A stretch of 64,000 nt of DNA from assembly GCF_013466605.1 (NCBI RefSeq), contig NZ_CP059162.1:5580001-5644000 (forward strand), in the 5' to 3' direction. This stretch comes from Pseudomonas chlororaphis subsp. aurantiaca (GTDB taxonomy: Bacteria > Pseudomonadota > Gammaproteobacteria > Pseudomonadales > Pseudomonadaceae). Positions 25,835 to 33,537 of this stretch are shown here, piece after piece. Position numbers and translations under genes: made by a program. Every line of letters begins with the position of its first letter. Position 1 is the first letter of the stretch. The notes under the pieces are model-generated. The model was not told the origin of the DNA, did no database searches, and saw only the letters and a list, made by a program, of their open reading frames with translations.

Positions 25835-27016
25835 TTACTCCAGTGCCGCGGCCGGGCCAAAGAACTCGTAGCGGCTTTGTTTTTCCGGTACGCCCAGGGC
25901 CTTGAGGTGGCGCTTGATCGCCGCCATGAAGGCTTTCGGACCGAGGAAGTAGGCGTCCAGGTCACGCTCCTGCGGCAACCATTCGGCCAGTTGTTCCTGG
26001 CTCAGCAGGCCGACCTTGTCCGCCGCCGGGCTGACGCCGTCGTCTTCGGCGTAGCAGTAAAAGCGCTTGAGTTGCGGATGACGCGCGGCCAGGCCGTCGA
26101 CCCAATCGCGGAACGCATGCACCCCGCCGTTGCGCGCGCAGTGGATAAAGTGCACCGGACGCTCGGTGTCCAGCGCGGCTTCGAGCATCGGCAGGGTCGG
26201 CGTGATGCCGACGCCGCCACTGATCAGTACCAGCGGCTTGTCGCTGTCCACCAGGGTAAATTCGCCCGCTGGCGGGAACAGCTGGATGCTGGCGCCGACC
26301 TGCATCTGGTCGTGCAGGTAGTTGGAAGCACGGCCACCGGGCTCGCGCTTGACGCTGATGCGGTACTGGCCGGCGTCGGACAGGGCCGACAGCGAATAGT
26401 TGCGGCGGATTTCCTCGCCATCGAGGAACAGCTGCATGCCGATGTACTGACCGGGCTCGGCAGCGAGAATCGGGCCGTTATCCACAGGTTCGAAATAGAA
26501 CGAGGTGATTTCCGCGCTCTCCTGCTCCCGGCGGACCAGCTTGAATTCCCGCGCGCCGCGCCAGCCGCCCGGGGCCTGGGCCTTCTGGTCGTAGATCGCG
26601 CCTTCGGCACCGATCAGGATATCCGCCAACTGGTTATAGGCCGCACCCCAGGCGCTCATCACCGCCGGCGTGGCGATTTCTTCGCCCAGCACTTCGGAGA
26701 TGGCGCGCAGCAGGCAACTGCCGACAATCGGGTAATGCTCCGGCAGGATTTGCAGGGCCACGTGCTTGTTGATGATCTTCGCCACCAGATCGCCGAGCTG
26801 GTCGAGCTGGTCGATATGCCGGGCGTACATCAATACACCGTTGGCCAGGGCCCGTGGCTGGTCGCCGCTGGCCTGGTGCGCCTGGTTGAACAGCGGGCGC
26901 ACTTGCGGATACTCGGAGAGCATCATCCGGTAGAAGTGGGTGATCAGGGCTTCGCCACCGCTTTCCAGCAACGGAACGGTGGATTTGATGATGGCACGAT
27001 CTTCGACGCTAAGCAT
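25835..27016 (-). CDS. hmp: Flavohemoglobin / nitric oxide dioxygenase
   Basis: 393 aa. Globin domain 1 to about 137 with the proximal His in LPEHYPIVG, then an FAD domain (RNYSLS) and a NAD(P) domain (SGGVGITPTLPM). It oxidises nitric oxide to nitrate using oxygen and NAD(P)H, a cytosolic defence. AGGAG precedes ATG 27016. Divergent from norR; the shared 156-bp region holds NorR sites and a sigma-54-like promoter, so NO induction through NorR is well supported by the layout. Confidence 0.95.
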   Translation of the reverse strand: MLSVEDRAIIKSTVPLLESGGEALITHFYRMMLSEYPQVRPLFNQAHQASGDQPRALANGVLMYARHIDQLDQLGDLVAKIINKHVALQILPEHYPIVGSCLLRAISEVLGEEIATPAVMSAWGAAYNQLADILIGAEGAIYDQKAQAPGGWRGAREFKLVRREQESAEITSFYFEPVDNGPILAAEPGQYIGMQLFLDGEEIRRNYSLSALSDAGQYRISVKREPGGRASNYLHDQMQVGASIQLFPPAGEFTLVDSDKPLVLISGGVGITPTLPMLEAALDTERPVHFIHCARNGGVHAFRDWVDGLAARHPQLKRFYCYAEDDGVSPAADKVGLLSQEQLAEWLPQERDLDAYFLGPKAFMAAIKRHLKALGVPEKQSRYEFFGPAAALE

Positions 27017-27063
27017 AAGAACAACTCCTGAGCTTTCTGACTTCTTGCAGGTTGCCCTTCACC

Positions 27064-27081
27064 TATCAGTTTTCATGCCAA
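27064..27081 (-). promoter_or_regulatory. Sigma-54-like promoter of hmp
   Basis: Minus strand reads TTGGCATGAAAACTGATA: GG of the -24 element followed, after ten bases, by GA where GC is standard. Transcription would start about 27050, giving a leader of some 35 nt. NorR is a sigma-54 activator, which supports the call despite the imperfect -12. Confidence 0.55.
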
Positions 27082-27121
27082 GAATAAAAATAATATAAAT
27101 CAATAACTTAAAATACTTGTA

Positions 27122-27177
27122 GTCATATCGACACACCGGCTTTTATAGTCATTAAGACCACACGGAGTCATTATGAC
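27122..27177. promoter_or_regulatory. Three NorR enhancer sites (GTC-N5-GAC)
   Basis: GTCATATCGAC (27122-27132), GTCATTAAGAC (27148-27158) and GTCATTATGAC (27167-27177), each fitting the NorR consensus GT-N7-AC. They lie 41-113 bp upstream of the hmp promoter element. The third covers the norR start codon, which would allow autorepression. Confidence 0.75.
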
Positions 27178-28723
27178 CGCAAAATCCCTGCTCACCGCCT
27201 TGTTGCCCCTGGTCTCCGACCTGTCCCGCGAACTGCCCGAAGGCGAGCGCTACCGCCGCCTGCTGGAAGCCATGCGTGCCCTGCTGCCCTGCGACGCCGC
27301 CGCGCTGCTGCGCCTGGATGGCGAATGGCTAGTGCCGCTGGCGGTGGACGGCCTGAGCACCGACACCCTGGGCCGGCGTTTCAAGGTCAGCGAACACCCT
27401 CGTTTCGCCGCCCTGCTCAGCCACCCCGGCCCTACCCGCTTCGCCAGCGACAGCGACTTGCCGGACCCTTACGACGGCCTGGTGGATGGCCTGCATGAAC
27501 ACCTGGAAGTCCATGACTGCATGGGCTGCCCGCTGTTTATCGACGAGCGCCCCTGGGGCCTGCTGACCCTGGATGCCCTCGACCCACAGCGCTTCGAACC
27601 CATCGAACTGGATGCCCTGCAGGCCTTCGCCAGCCTGGCGGCGGCCACCGTCAACGCCGCCGAGCGCATCGAGCGCCTGGCCCTGCGCGCCGAAGACGAA
27701 CACCAGCGCGCCGAGGTCTATCGCCAGGCCAGCGGCCAGAACCGCGAAATGATCGGCCAGAGCAAGGCGCACAAACGCCTGCTGGAGGAGATCGGCCTGG
27801 TCGGCGGCAGCGACCTGACGGTGCTGATCACCGGCGAAACCGGGGTTGGCAAAGAACTGGTGGCCCAGGCCATCCACGCCGCCTCGCCCCGGGCCGACAA
27901 GCCGCTGATCAGCCTCAACTGCGCCGCCCTGCCCGACACCCTGGTGGAAAGCGAACTGTTCGGTCATGTACGCGGCGCCTTCACCGGCGCCACCAACGAC
28001 CGCCGCGGCAAATTCGAGCTGGCCAATGGCGGCACGCTGTTTCTCGACGAAGTGGGCGAGTTGTCGCTGACCGTCCAGGCCAAGCTGCTGCGCGTGCTGC
28101 AAAGCGGCCAGCTGCAACGCCTGGGATCGGACCAGGAGCATCAGGTCGACGTGCGGCTAATCGCCGCCACCAACCGCGACCTGGCCGAAGAAGTGCGCAG
28201 CGGCCGCTATCGCGCGGACTTCTATCACCGCCTCAGCGTCTACCCGCTGCTGGTGCCGGCCCTGCGCGACCGCGGCCGCGATGTGTTGCTGCTCAGCGGC
28301 TACTTCCTCGAACAGAATCGCTCGCGCATGGGCCTGGGCAGCCTGCGCCTGACCAGCGATGCCCAGGCGGCGCTGCTGGTCTACGCCTGGCCGGGCAACG
28401 TCCGTGAGCTGGAACACTTGATCGGCCGCAGCGCCCTCAAGGCCCTGGGCAACTGCCGCGAACGGCCGAAAATCCTCAGCCTGAGCGCCGCCGACCTGGA
28501 CCTGCCGGACGCCTCGGCACCCGTCGCGCCCCAGTCCGCCCCGGCAGCCATGGCCGAGATTCCCGGCGGCGGCGATCTGCGCCAGGCCACCGAAAACTAC
28601 CAGCGCCAACTGATCAGCGCCTGCCTTGAGCGTCACCAGCACAATTGGGCCAGCGCCGCCCGCGAGCTGGGCCTGGACCGCGCCAACCTGGGGCGCATGG
28701 CAAAGAGGCTAGGCTTGAAGTGA
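27173..28723 (+). CDS. norR: NO-responsive sigma-54-dependent regulator NorR
   Basis: 516 aa. N-terminal GAF domain (about 1-170) that senses NO through a non-heme iron, a AAA+ domain with Walker A GETGVGKE (about 219-226) and the sigma-54 contact loop GAFTGA (about 266-271), and a Fis-type helix-turn-helix at the end ([19 protein letters not shown]). Start ATG 27173 with GGAG upstream. It activates the divergent hmp gene via the three sites between them. Confidence 0.93.
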   Translation: MTAKSLLTALLPLVSDLSRELPEGERYRRLLEAMRALLPCDAAALLRLDGEWLVPLAVDGLSTDTLGRRFKVSEHPRFAALLSHPGPTRFASDSDLPDPYDGLVDGLHEHLEVHDCMGCPLFIDERPWGLLTLDALDPQRFEPIELDALQAFASLAAATVNAAERIERLALRAEDEHQRAEVYRQASGQNREMIGQSKAHKRLLEEIGLVGGSDLTVLITGETGVGKELVAQAIHAASPRADKPLISLNCAALPDTLVESELFGHVRGAFTGATNDRRGKFELANGGTLFLDEVGELSLTVQAKLLRVLQSGQLQRLGSDQEHQVDVRLIAATNRDLAEEVRSGRYRADFYHRLSVYPLLVPALRDRGRDVLLLSGYFLEQNRSRMGLGSLRLTSDAQAALLVYAWPGNVRELEHLIGRSALKALGNCRERPKILSLSAADLDLPDASAPVAPQSAPAAMAEIPGGGDLRQATENYQRQLISACLERHQHNWASAARELGLDRANLGRMAKRLGLK

Positions 28724-28731
28724 CTCACCAG

Positions 28732-28868
28732 CCGAAGGCTGCGATCGGCCTGGGTGGCATTGCGACAAAACGGCCGTGAACCCGCTACATAAGGGGTGAC
28801 CGAAACGACGCAATGGCTGATCTTGCGAGGACTGCGTCCTCGATCGCAGCCTTCGGCAGCGGCTACAG
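28732..28868. repeat. REPIN-type intergenic repeat, copy 2
   Basis: Starts AGCCGAAGGCTGCGATCGG and ends CGATCGCAGCCTTCGGCAGC plus GGCTACAG, so the ends are inverted copies. Together with flanks it fills the 266-bp gap between norR and cheV, where I see no gene. Confidence 0.7.
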
Positions 28869-28989
28869 ATTGCGCGGGGCGCGGATATTGGGATTAAGCC
28901 TAAAGCCAGCCCTTCGCGCGTCGATAACCCGTTATCGCTAGCTGTTCGCGGCCTATCGCGCGAACCACCTTTTTCCACAGAAGGTTTTT

Positions 28990-29892
28990 ATGTCTTCCAA
29001 CAAAGCCCGCGCAGACTCCCTTTCGCTTCTGCTGTTCACCTTGCGCAGCGGCAAGCTGATGGCGATCAACCTGCTCAAAGTCAGTGAAATCATTCCTTGC
29101 CCGCCGCTGACCAAACTGCCGGAATCGCATCCGCACGTGAAAGGCATCGCCACCCTGCGCGGCAATTCGCTGTCAGTCATCGACCTGAGCCGGGCCATCG
29201 GCGAACGGCCGCTGGAAGACCCGGAGGGCGGCTGCCTGATCGTCACCGACGTCAGCCGCTCCAAGCAGGGCCTGCATGTGCAGGCGGTGAGCAAGATCGT
29301 GCATTGCCTGACCACCGATATCCGTCCGCCGCCCTATGGCTCCGGCGGGGTCAAGTCCTATATCACCGGGGTCACCCAGGTCGACGGCACCCTGGTGCAG
29401 GTGCTGGACATCGAGAAAGTCATCCACGGCATCGCCCCGGCGCAGATCGAAACCGCGCCGACCGAGCTGAGCATGGAAGATGCCGAACTGCTGGGTAACG
29501 CGCGGATCCTGGTGGTCGACGATAGCCAGGTGGCCCTGCAGCAGTCGGTGCATACCCTGCGTAACCTCGGCCTGCAATGCCACACCGCGCGCAGCGCCAA
29601 GGAGGCCATCGACTGCCTGCTGGACCTGCAAGGCACCGCCCAGGAGATCAACCTGATCGTCTCGGACATCGAGATGTCGGAGATGGACGGTTATGCTCTG
29701 ACCCGCACCCTGCGCGAGACGCCGGACTTCGCCCACCTCTACGTCTTGCTGCATACCTCGCTGGACAGCGCCATGAACGCGGAAAAGGCCCGCCTGGCCG
29801 GCGCCAACGCGGTGCTGACCAAGTTCTCCTCGCCGGACCTGACCCGCTGCCTGATCGAAGCGGCCCGTCACGTCGCCGCCCAGAGCGCCTGA
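28990..29892 (+). CDS. cheV: Chemotaxis coupling protein CheV (CheW-receiver fusion)
   Basis: 300 aa. CheW-like scaffold domain about 10-155 (VKGIATLRGNSLSVIDLSRA), then a receiver domain about 168-298 with the phosphorylation Asp in LIVSDIEMSEMDG and Lys in VLTKFSSPD. It couples chemoreceptors to CheA, and its receiver domain tunes adaptation. It stands outside the main che operon, as CheV genes often do. The GNAT gene starts 3 bp after its stop. Confidence 0.92.
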   Translation: MSSNKARADSLSLLLFTLRSGKLMAINLLKVSEIIPCPPLTKLPESHPHVKGIATLRGNSLSVIDLSRAIGERPLEDPEGGCLIVTDVSRSKQGLHVQAVSKIVHCLTTDIRPPPYGSGGVKSYITGVTQVDGTLVQVLDIEKVIHGIAPAQIETAPTELSMEDAELLGNARILVVDDSQVALQQSVHTLRNLGLQCHTARSAKEAIDCLLDLQGTAQEINLIVSDIEMSEMDGYALTRTLRETPDFAHLYVLLHTSLDSAMNAEKARLAGANAVLTKFSSPDLTRCLIEAARHVAAQSA

Positions 29893-29895
29893 GCC

Positions 29896-30387
29896 ATGGC
29901 CGACGATTACTGCCTGCTGATGCGCCGCGACCTGACCGGGCAACCGGCGCCCGCCAGTTGGCCGGCCGCCTTCAGCCTCGACAGCTATCGACCCGAGCTG
30001 GCCGAAGCGGTGCATGGCCTGATGCATCTTGGCTACCAGGACGGCGGCGGGCGCGCGCCGGAACTGGACATCTGGCGCCAACGTTTCGAAAGCGACGCCG
30101 AATACGACCCGCAACTGTGCCTGGTGGCCCGGGATGCCGAGGGCGTCGCCGGGGTGATCCAGTGCTGGACCAGCGCCTATATCAAAGATCTGGTGGTGCA
30201 TCCGCGGGCCCGTGGCCAGGGCCTGGGACGGGCCTTGCTGCTGCAGGCCTTCGAGGTCTTCCTTCAGCGCCGCGAAGCCTTTGTCGACCTGCGGGTGCTG
30301 GAAGACAACCAGCGAGCCCGCGGGCTGTACGACAGCGTCGGCATGCGGGTGATCCGCCGCGAGCAGGTTCCCCACACGCCGCTGTAA
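29896..30387 (+). CDS. GNAT-family N-acetyltransferase
   Basis: 163 aa. The acetyl-CoA binding motif A is readable as VHPRARGQGLGRALLL (about 98-113), with YIKDLVV ahead of it and ARGLYDSVGMRV as the final motif. Start ATG 29896 is 3 bp after cheV, so the two are probably co-transcribed. The acetyl acceptor (small amine, amino acid or protein) cannot be deduced, and a link to chemotaxis is only positional. Confidence 0.85.
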   Translation: MADDYCLLMRRDLTGQPAPASWPAAFSLDSYRPELAEAVHGLMHLGYQDGGGRAPELDIWRQRFESDAEYDPQLCLVARDAEGVAGVIQCWTSAYIKDLVVHPRARGQGLGRALLLQAFEVFLQRREAFVDLRVLEDNQRARGLYDSVGMRVIRREQVPHTPL

Positions 30388-30390
30388 CGC

Positions 30391-30507
30391 CTGTAGCCGC
30401 TGCCGCAGGCTGCGATCGCGCCCGGAGAGTGCGCAAAATCTCAAGATCGTCGAAGGCCTGCGGCCTTATCGTCCGAACGCGGCCCGAGCCTTCGGCAGCG
30501 GCTACAG
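30391..30507. repeat. REPIN-type intergenic repeat, copy 3
   Basis: CTGTAGCCGCTGCCGCAGGC at the left end and its approximate inverse, GCCTTCGGCAGCGGCTACAG, at the right end. The right portion CGTCCGAACGCGGCCCGAGC is identical in the copy at 31756-31872. Confidence 0.8.
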
Positions 30508-30576
30508 GGATATCTTTCAGCGCCCGCGCCTCAGGCATACTCCTGCGCTCCCCCGCGAACGAAGGAACGCCCCGCC

Positions 30577-30912
30577 ATGAAAGCCCTGCCTCTGAGCCTC
30601 GCCTGCCTGACCGCCCTCCTCGCCTGCCAGGCCCAGGCCTCCAGCCCCGACGCCTGGGCGACATTCGACAAGCAGGTGCGGGCCAGCTGCATCAAGGCCA
30701 GCCAGTTGAAGAATGTCAAAGTGCAGGGCAATGCCGCGCAGTTCGACGACCGGGTCGGCTACAGCGCCCTGCTGCTCCAGGGCCAGTACCCGCAAAAACA
30801 CATGAAGGGCCAGACCGGCGTGGAACTGTGCCTGTACGACAAGCAGCGCAAGAGCGCCCATGTCACCGAATGGGATTCGGTCCGCCCCGCCCTCGAGGCC
30901 AAGGGCCGGTGA
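30577..30912 (+). CDS. Small exported hypothetical protein
   Basis: 111 aa with a signal peptide (MKALPLSLACLTALLACQAQ, cleavage near AQA-S). The mature part contains two cysteines (in ASCIKASQ and ELCLYDK) that could form a disulfide in the periplasm. No family recognised. It follows the REPIN element and has a plausible AAGGAACG ribosome site. Confidence 0.75.
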   Translation: MKALPLSLACLTALLACQAQASSPDAWATFDKQVRASCIKASQLKNVKVQGNAAQFDDRVGYSALLLQGQYPQKHMKGQTGVELCLYDKQRKSAHVTEWDSVRPALEAKGR

Positions 30913-31004
30913 CTGGCGCATAACTTGCTTCGAGAGCGCTATTTAGAGGGCGATGTGAATCATTCCGTCGCCGCTTCCGTCTTTCGACTATGGTTGCCGG
31001 CTCA

Positions 31005-31754
31005 ATGAATACTCGTTTTTCCTGCGTAGGCTGCGGCAAGTGCTGCAACGATCACCACGTTCCCCTGACCCTCGGCGAAGCCCGCCAGTGGGCGCTGGAT
31101 GGCGGCCAGGTGATCGTGCTGGTGGAAGGCTTCCTGAGCAATGGCCTGGGGCTGCCGGCACAGCAGCGCGAGCACGCCGAACGGCGTTCCTGCGTGGTGC
31201 CCAGCGGCAATGCCCAGGCCCATGTGGCGATCACCTTCGCCGCCTACAACGTCGGCCCCTGCCGGAATCTTGACGAAGACCAGCTGTGCCGGATCTATGA
31301 GCGCCGGCCTCTGGTGTGCCGCATCTACCCGATGGAAATCAATCCGCACATCCCGCTCAACCCGGCGATCAAGGAATGCCCACCCGAGTCCTGGGAAAAA
31401 GGCCCGCAGCTGATTGTCGGCGGTGAACTGGTGGACCGGGAACTGGCCGAACTGATCCAGCGCTCACGCCAGGCCGACCGCGACGATATCCACAGCAAAC
31501 AAGCCATCTGCCAGCTACTGGGGATTCACACCACCGCCCTCAAGGGCGACGGCTTTACCGCCTACCTGCCGGACATGGCCGCCCTGGCCGAAGCCATCGA
31601 GCGGGTCCAGGCGCAACCGCTGGCCGCGCCGGCCAGCGAGTGGCTGTTCCATGTCTCTGGCGCGGACATTGCCGGGCAGGTGCAGGACGCCGGCGCCCAG
31701 GTAGTGACCGAGGCGCCGCTCACCTACGCCTTCATTTCCCTGCGCGCGGCCTGA
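31005..31754 (+). CDS. YkgJ-family cysteine cluster protein
   Basis: 249 aa from ATG 31005. N-terminal cysteine cluster CVGCGKCC (about 6-13), then CRNLDEDQLCRIYERRPLVCRIYP, the CxxxxxxxC...C pattern of the YkgJ/UPF0153 family, thought to bind a metal or iron-sulfur cluster. An in-frame ATG at 30990 would add five residues; neither start has a strong ribosome site. Function of the family is unsettled. Confidence 0.8.
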   Translation: MNTRFSCVGCGKCCNDHHVPLTLGEARQWALDGGQVIVLVEGFLSNGLGLPAQQREHAERRSCVVPSGNAQAHVAITFAAYNVGPCRNLDEDQLCRIYERRPLVCRIYPMEINPHIPLNPAIKECPPESWEKGPQLIVGGELVDRELAELIQRSRQADRDDIHSKQAICQLLGIHTTALKGDGFTAYLPDMAALAEAIERVQAQPLAAPASEWLFHVSGADIAGQVQDAGAQVVTEAPLTYAFISLRAA

Positions 31755-31755
31755 C

Positions 31756-31872
31756 CTGTAGCTGCAGCCGCAGGCTGCGATAAGGCCGAAGGCCTTCGGC
31801 GATCTTAAGGCCGTGCGCCCGCTTCGCGGTCGATCGTCCGAACGCGGCCCGAGCCTTCGGCAGCGGCTACAG
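31756..31872. repeat. REPIN-type intergenic repeat, copy 4
   Basis: CTGTAGCTGCAGCCGCAGGC at the left and TTCGGCAGCGGCTACAG at the right. Its middle shares GCGCCCGCTTCGCGGTCGAT with copy 1 and its right part is identical to copy 3. It fills the gap between two convergent genes. Confidence 0.8.
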
Positions 31873-31882
31873 AAGCCCGGAC

Positions 31883-32125
31883 TCAGCGCTTGCCCATCGA
31901 GCGACGGGTGCCGGGTGGCGCCGCGCCCGGGGTCTTGGTGTGGCCGTTGGTGGCGCCGTTCTTGTACCAGGGTTGCTGGGCACTCTTGGCCTGGACGAAT
32001 TCGGACGGCTTGAACGGAAACTTGAACGGCGCGATCGCCGGCTTGCCTTCGCCAGGCGCGCTGGCGTCGTCGACCTGGTCGGCGCTGGGAGCGTCGGACA
32101 CAGGCGGTTGTGCTGGGGTAGTCAT
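31883..32125 (-). CDS. Small Pro/Lys-rich hypothetical protein
   Basis: 80 aa from ATG 32125 with GGAG upstream. Low complexity, no signal peptide or membrane helix: Pro/Ala-rich N-terminus, then FKFPFKPSEFVQAKSAQQPW and a basic C-terminus (GTRRSMGKR). I do not recognise a family. The convergent neighbour is the YkgJ-type gene with REPIN copy 4 between them. Confidence 0.6.
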   Translation of the reverse strand: MTTPAQPPVSDAPSADQVDDASAPGEGKPAIAPFKFPFKPSEFVQAKSAQQPWYKNGATNGHTKTPGAAPPGTRRSMGKR

Positions 32126-32254
32126 GGAAGCTCCGGGGTGAAAAGCAAAGGCCGGGCCCGGGGAAACGGGCCGCGAGGGCCGGCAGTATACCCACGTTGC
32201 GGGTCTTTGACCTGCCGCGACCGGCATGGGCCAGGGTCATGCGGTCGGCCTTTG

Positions 32255-32270
32255 CTGACAGCGCTGTCAG
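32255..32270. promoter_or_regulatory. Perfect 16-bp palindrome upstream of the RND operon
   Basis: CTGACAGCGCTGTCAG, about 98 bp before the adaptor start codon. Its symmetry suggests a dimeric regulator operator. Which regulator binds is unknown; the response regulator of the same operon is one candidate. Confidence 0.5.
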
Positions 32271-32367
32271 GCAGGCGTCACGTTGCTGACCGGGTCGGCC
32301 GGCTATAAAGGGGCCCTCGATACTGGCCATCCTCCCGTCCCACCTGCCCCCCCCGGCGCTGGCGTCC

Positions 32368-33537
32368 ATGCGTAATCGAAAAACAACCCTTGTGCTCGCA
32401 GGTGTGTGCGCCGTTCTCGCCGCCACGGGCCTATGGCACCTGCTCAAGCCGCCCAGCGCCAAACTGGCAGCGCCGACCGCGGTGCCGGTACGGGTGATCA
32501 GCGTCGCCCAGCGGGATGTGCCGCGGTATGTCAGTGGCATCGGTTCGGTGCTGTCGCTGCACAGCGTGGTGATCCGGCCCCAGGTGGACGGCATCCTCAC
32601 CCGGCTGCTGGTCAAGGAAGGCCAACTGGTCAAGGCCGGCGACCTGCTGGCGACCATCGACGACCGCTCGATCCGCGCCAGCCTCGACCAGGCCCGGGCG
32701 CAACTGGCGGAAAATCAGGCGCAACTGCAGGTGGCCCAGGTCAACCTCAAGCGCTACAAGCTGCTGTCGGTGGATGACGGCGTGTCCAAGCAGACCTACG
32801 ACCAGCAGCAAGCGCTGGTCAACCAGCTCAAGGCCAGCGCCCAGGGCAACCAGGCCGCCATCGATGCGGCGCAGGTGCAGCTGTCCTATACCCAGATCCG
32901 CTCGCCGGTGTCCGGTCGCGTCGGCATCCGCACCGTGGACGAAGGCAATTTCCTGCGCACCAGCGATACCCAGGGCCTGTTCTCGGTGACCCAGATCGAC
33001 CCGATCGCAGTCGAGTTTGCCTTGCCGCAACAGATGCTGCCGACCTTGCAGGGGCTGCTGGTCGCCGAACGCCCGGCCACGGTGGACGCCTACCTGGGCG
33101 CCGATACCGACTCCAATACAGGCGAGCGCCTGGGCGAAGGCCACCTGAGCCTGATCGACAACCAGATCGACACCAATACCGGGACCATCCGCGCCAAGGC
33201 CGAATTCAACAATCCCGGGCAAAAGCTCTGGCCCGGCCAGCTGGTGACCATCAAGATCCGCACCGCCGTGGAGAAGGCCGCCCTGGTGGTGGTGCCCAAC
33301 GTGGTGCAGCGCGGCCTGGACAAGCACTTCGTTTATCGGGTCAAGGACGACAAGGTGGAAATCGTCCCGGTGCAGATGATCTATCAGGACAGCGGCCAGA
33401 ACATCATCAAGGGTGTACAGGCCGGCGACCTGCTGGTCAGTGACGGCCAGTCGCGACTCAAGGCCGGCTCGCGCATCGAGGTGCTCAGCGAACCGCCACA
33501 ACAGATCCAGGCCGCGAACACGGAGCCGCAGCCATGA
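32368..33537 (+). CDS. RND efflux periplasmic adaptor (membrane fusion protein)
   Basis: 389 aa. Signal/anchor helix at the N-terminus, HlyD/biotinyl-lipoyl segments (VRPQVDGILTRLLVKEGQLV type, about 65-90; SYTQIRSPVSGRVGIRTVDEG about 170-190), a coiled-coil hairpin between them, and a beta-barrel domain. It joins the inner membrane pump to an outer membrane channel. Its stop overlaps the pump start (ATGA). MdtA/MuxA-like; substrate unknown. Confidence 0.9.
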   Translation: MRNRKTTLVLAGVCAVLAATGLWHLLKPPSAKLAAPTAVPVRVISVAQRDVPRYVSGIGSVLSLHSVVIRPQVDGILTRLLVKEGQLVKAGDLLATIDDRSIRASLDQARAQLAENQAQLQVAQVNLKRYKLLSVDDGVSKQTYDQQQALVNQLKASAQGNQAAIDAAQVQLSYTQIRSPVSGRVGIRTVDEGNFLRTSDTQGLFSVTQIDPIAVEFALPQQMLPTLQGLLVAERPATVDAYLGADTDSNTGERLGEGHLSLIDNQIDTNTGTIRAKAEFNNPGQKLWPGQLVTIKIRTAVEKAALVVVPNVVQRGLDKHFVYRVKDDKVEIVPVQMIYQDSGQNIIKGVQAGDLLVSDGQSRLKAGSRIEVLSEPPQQIQAANTEPQP

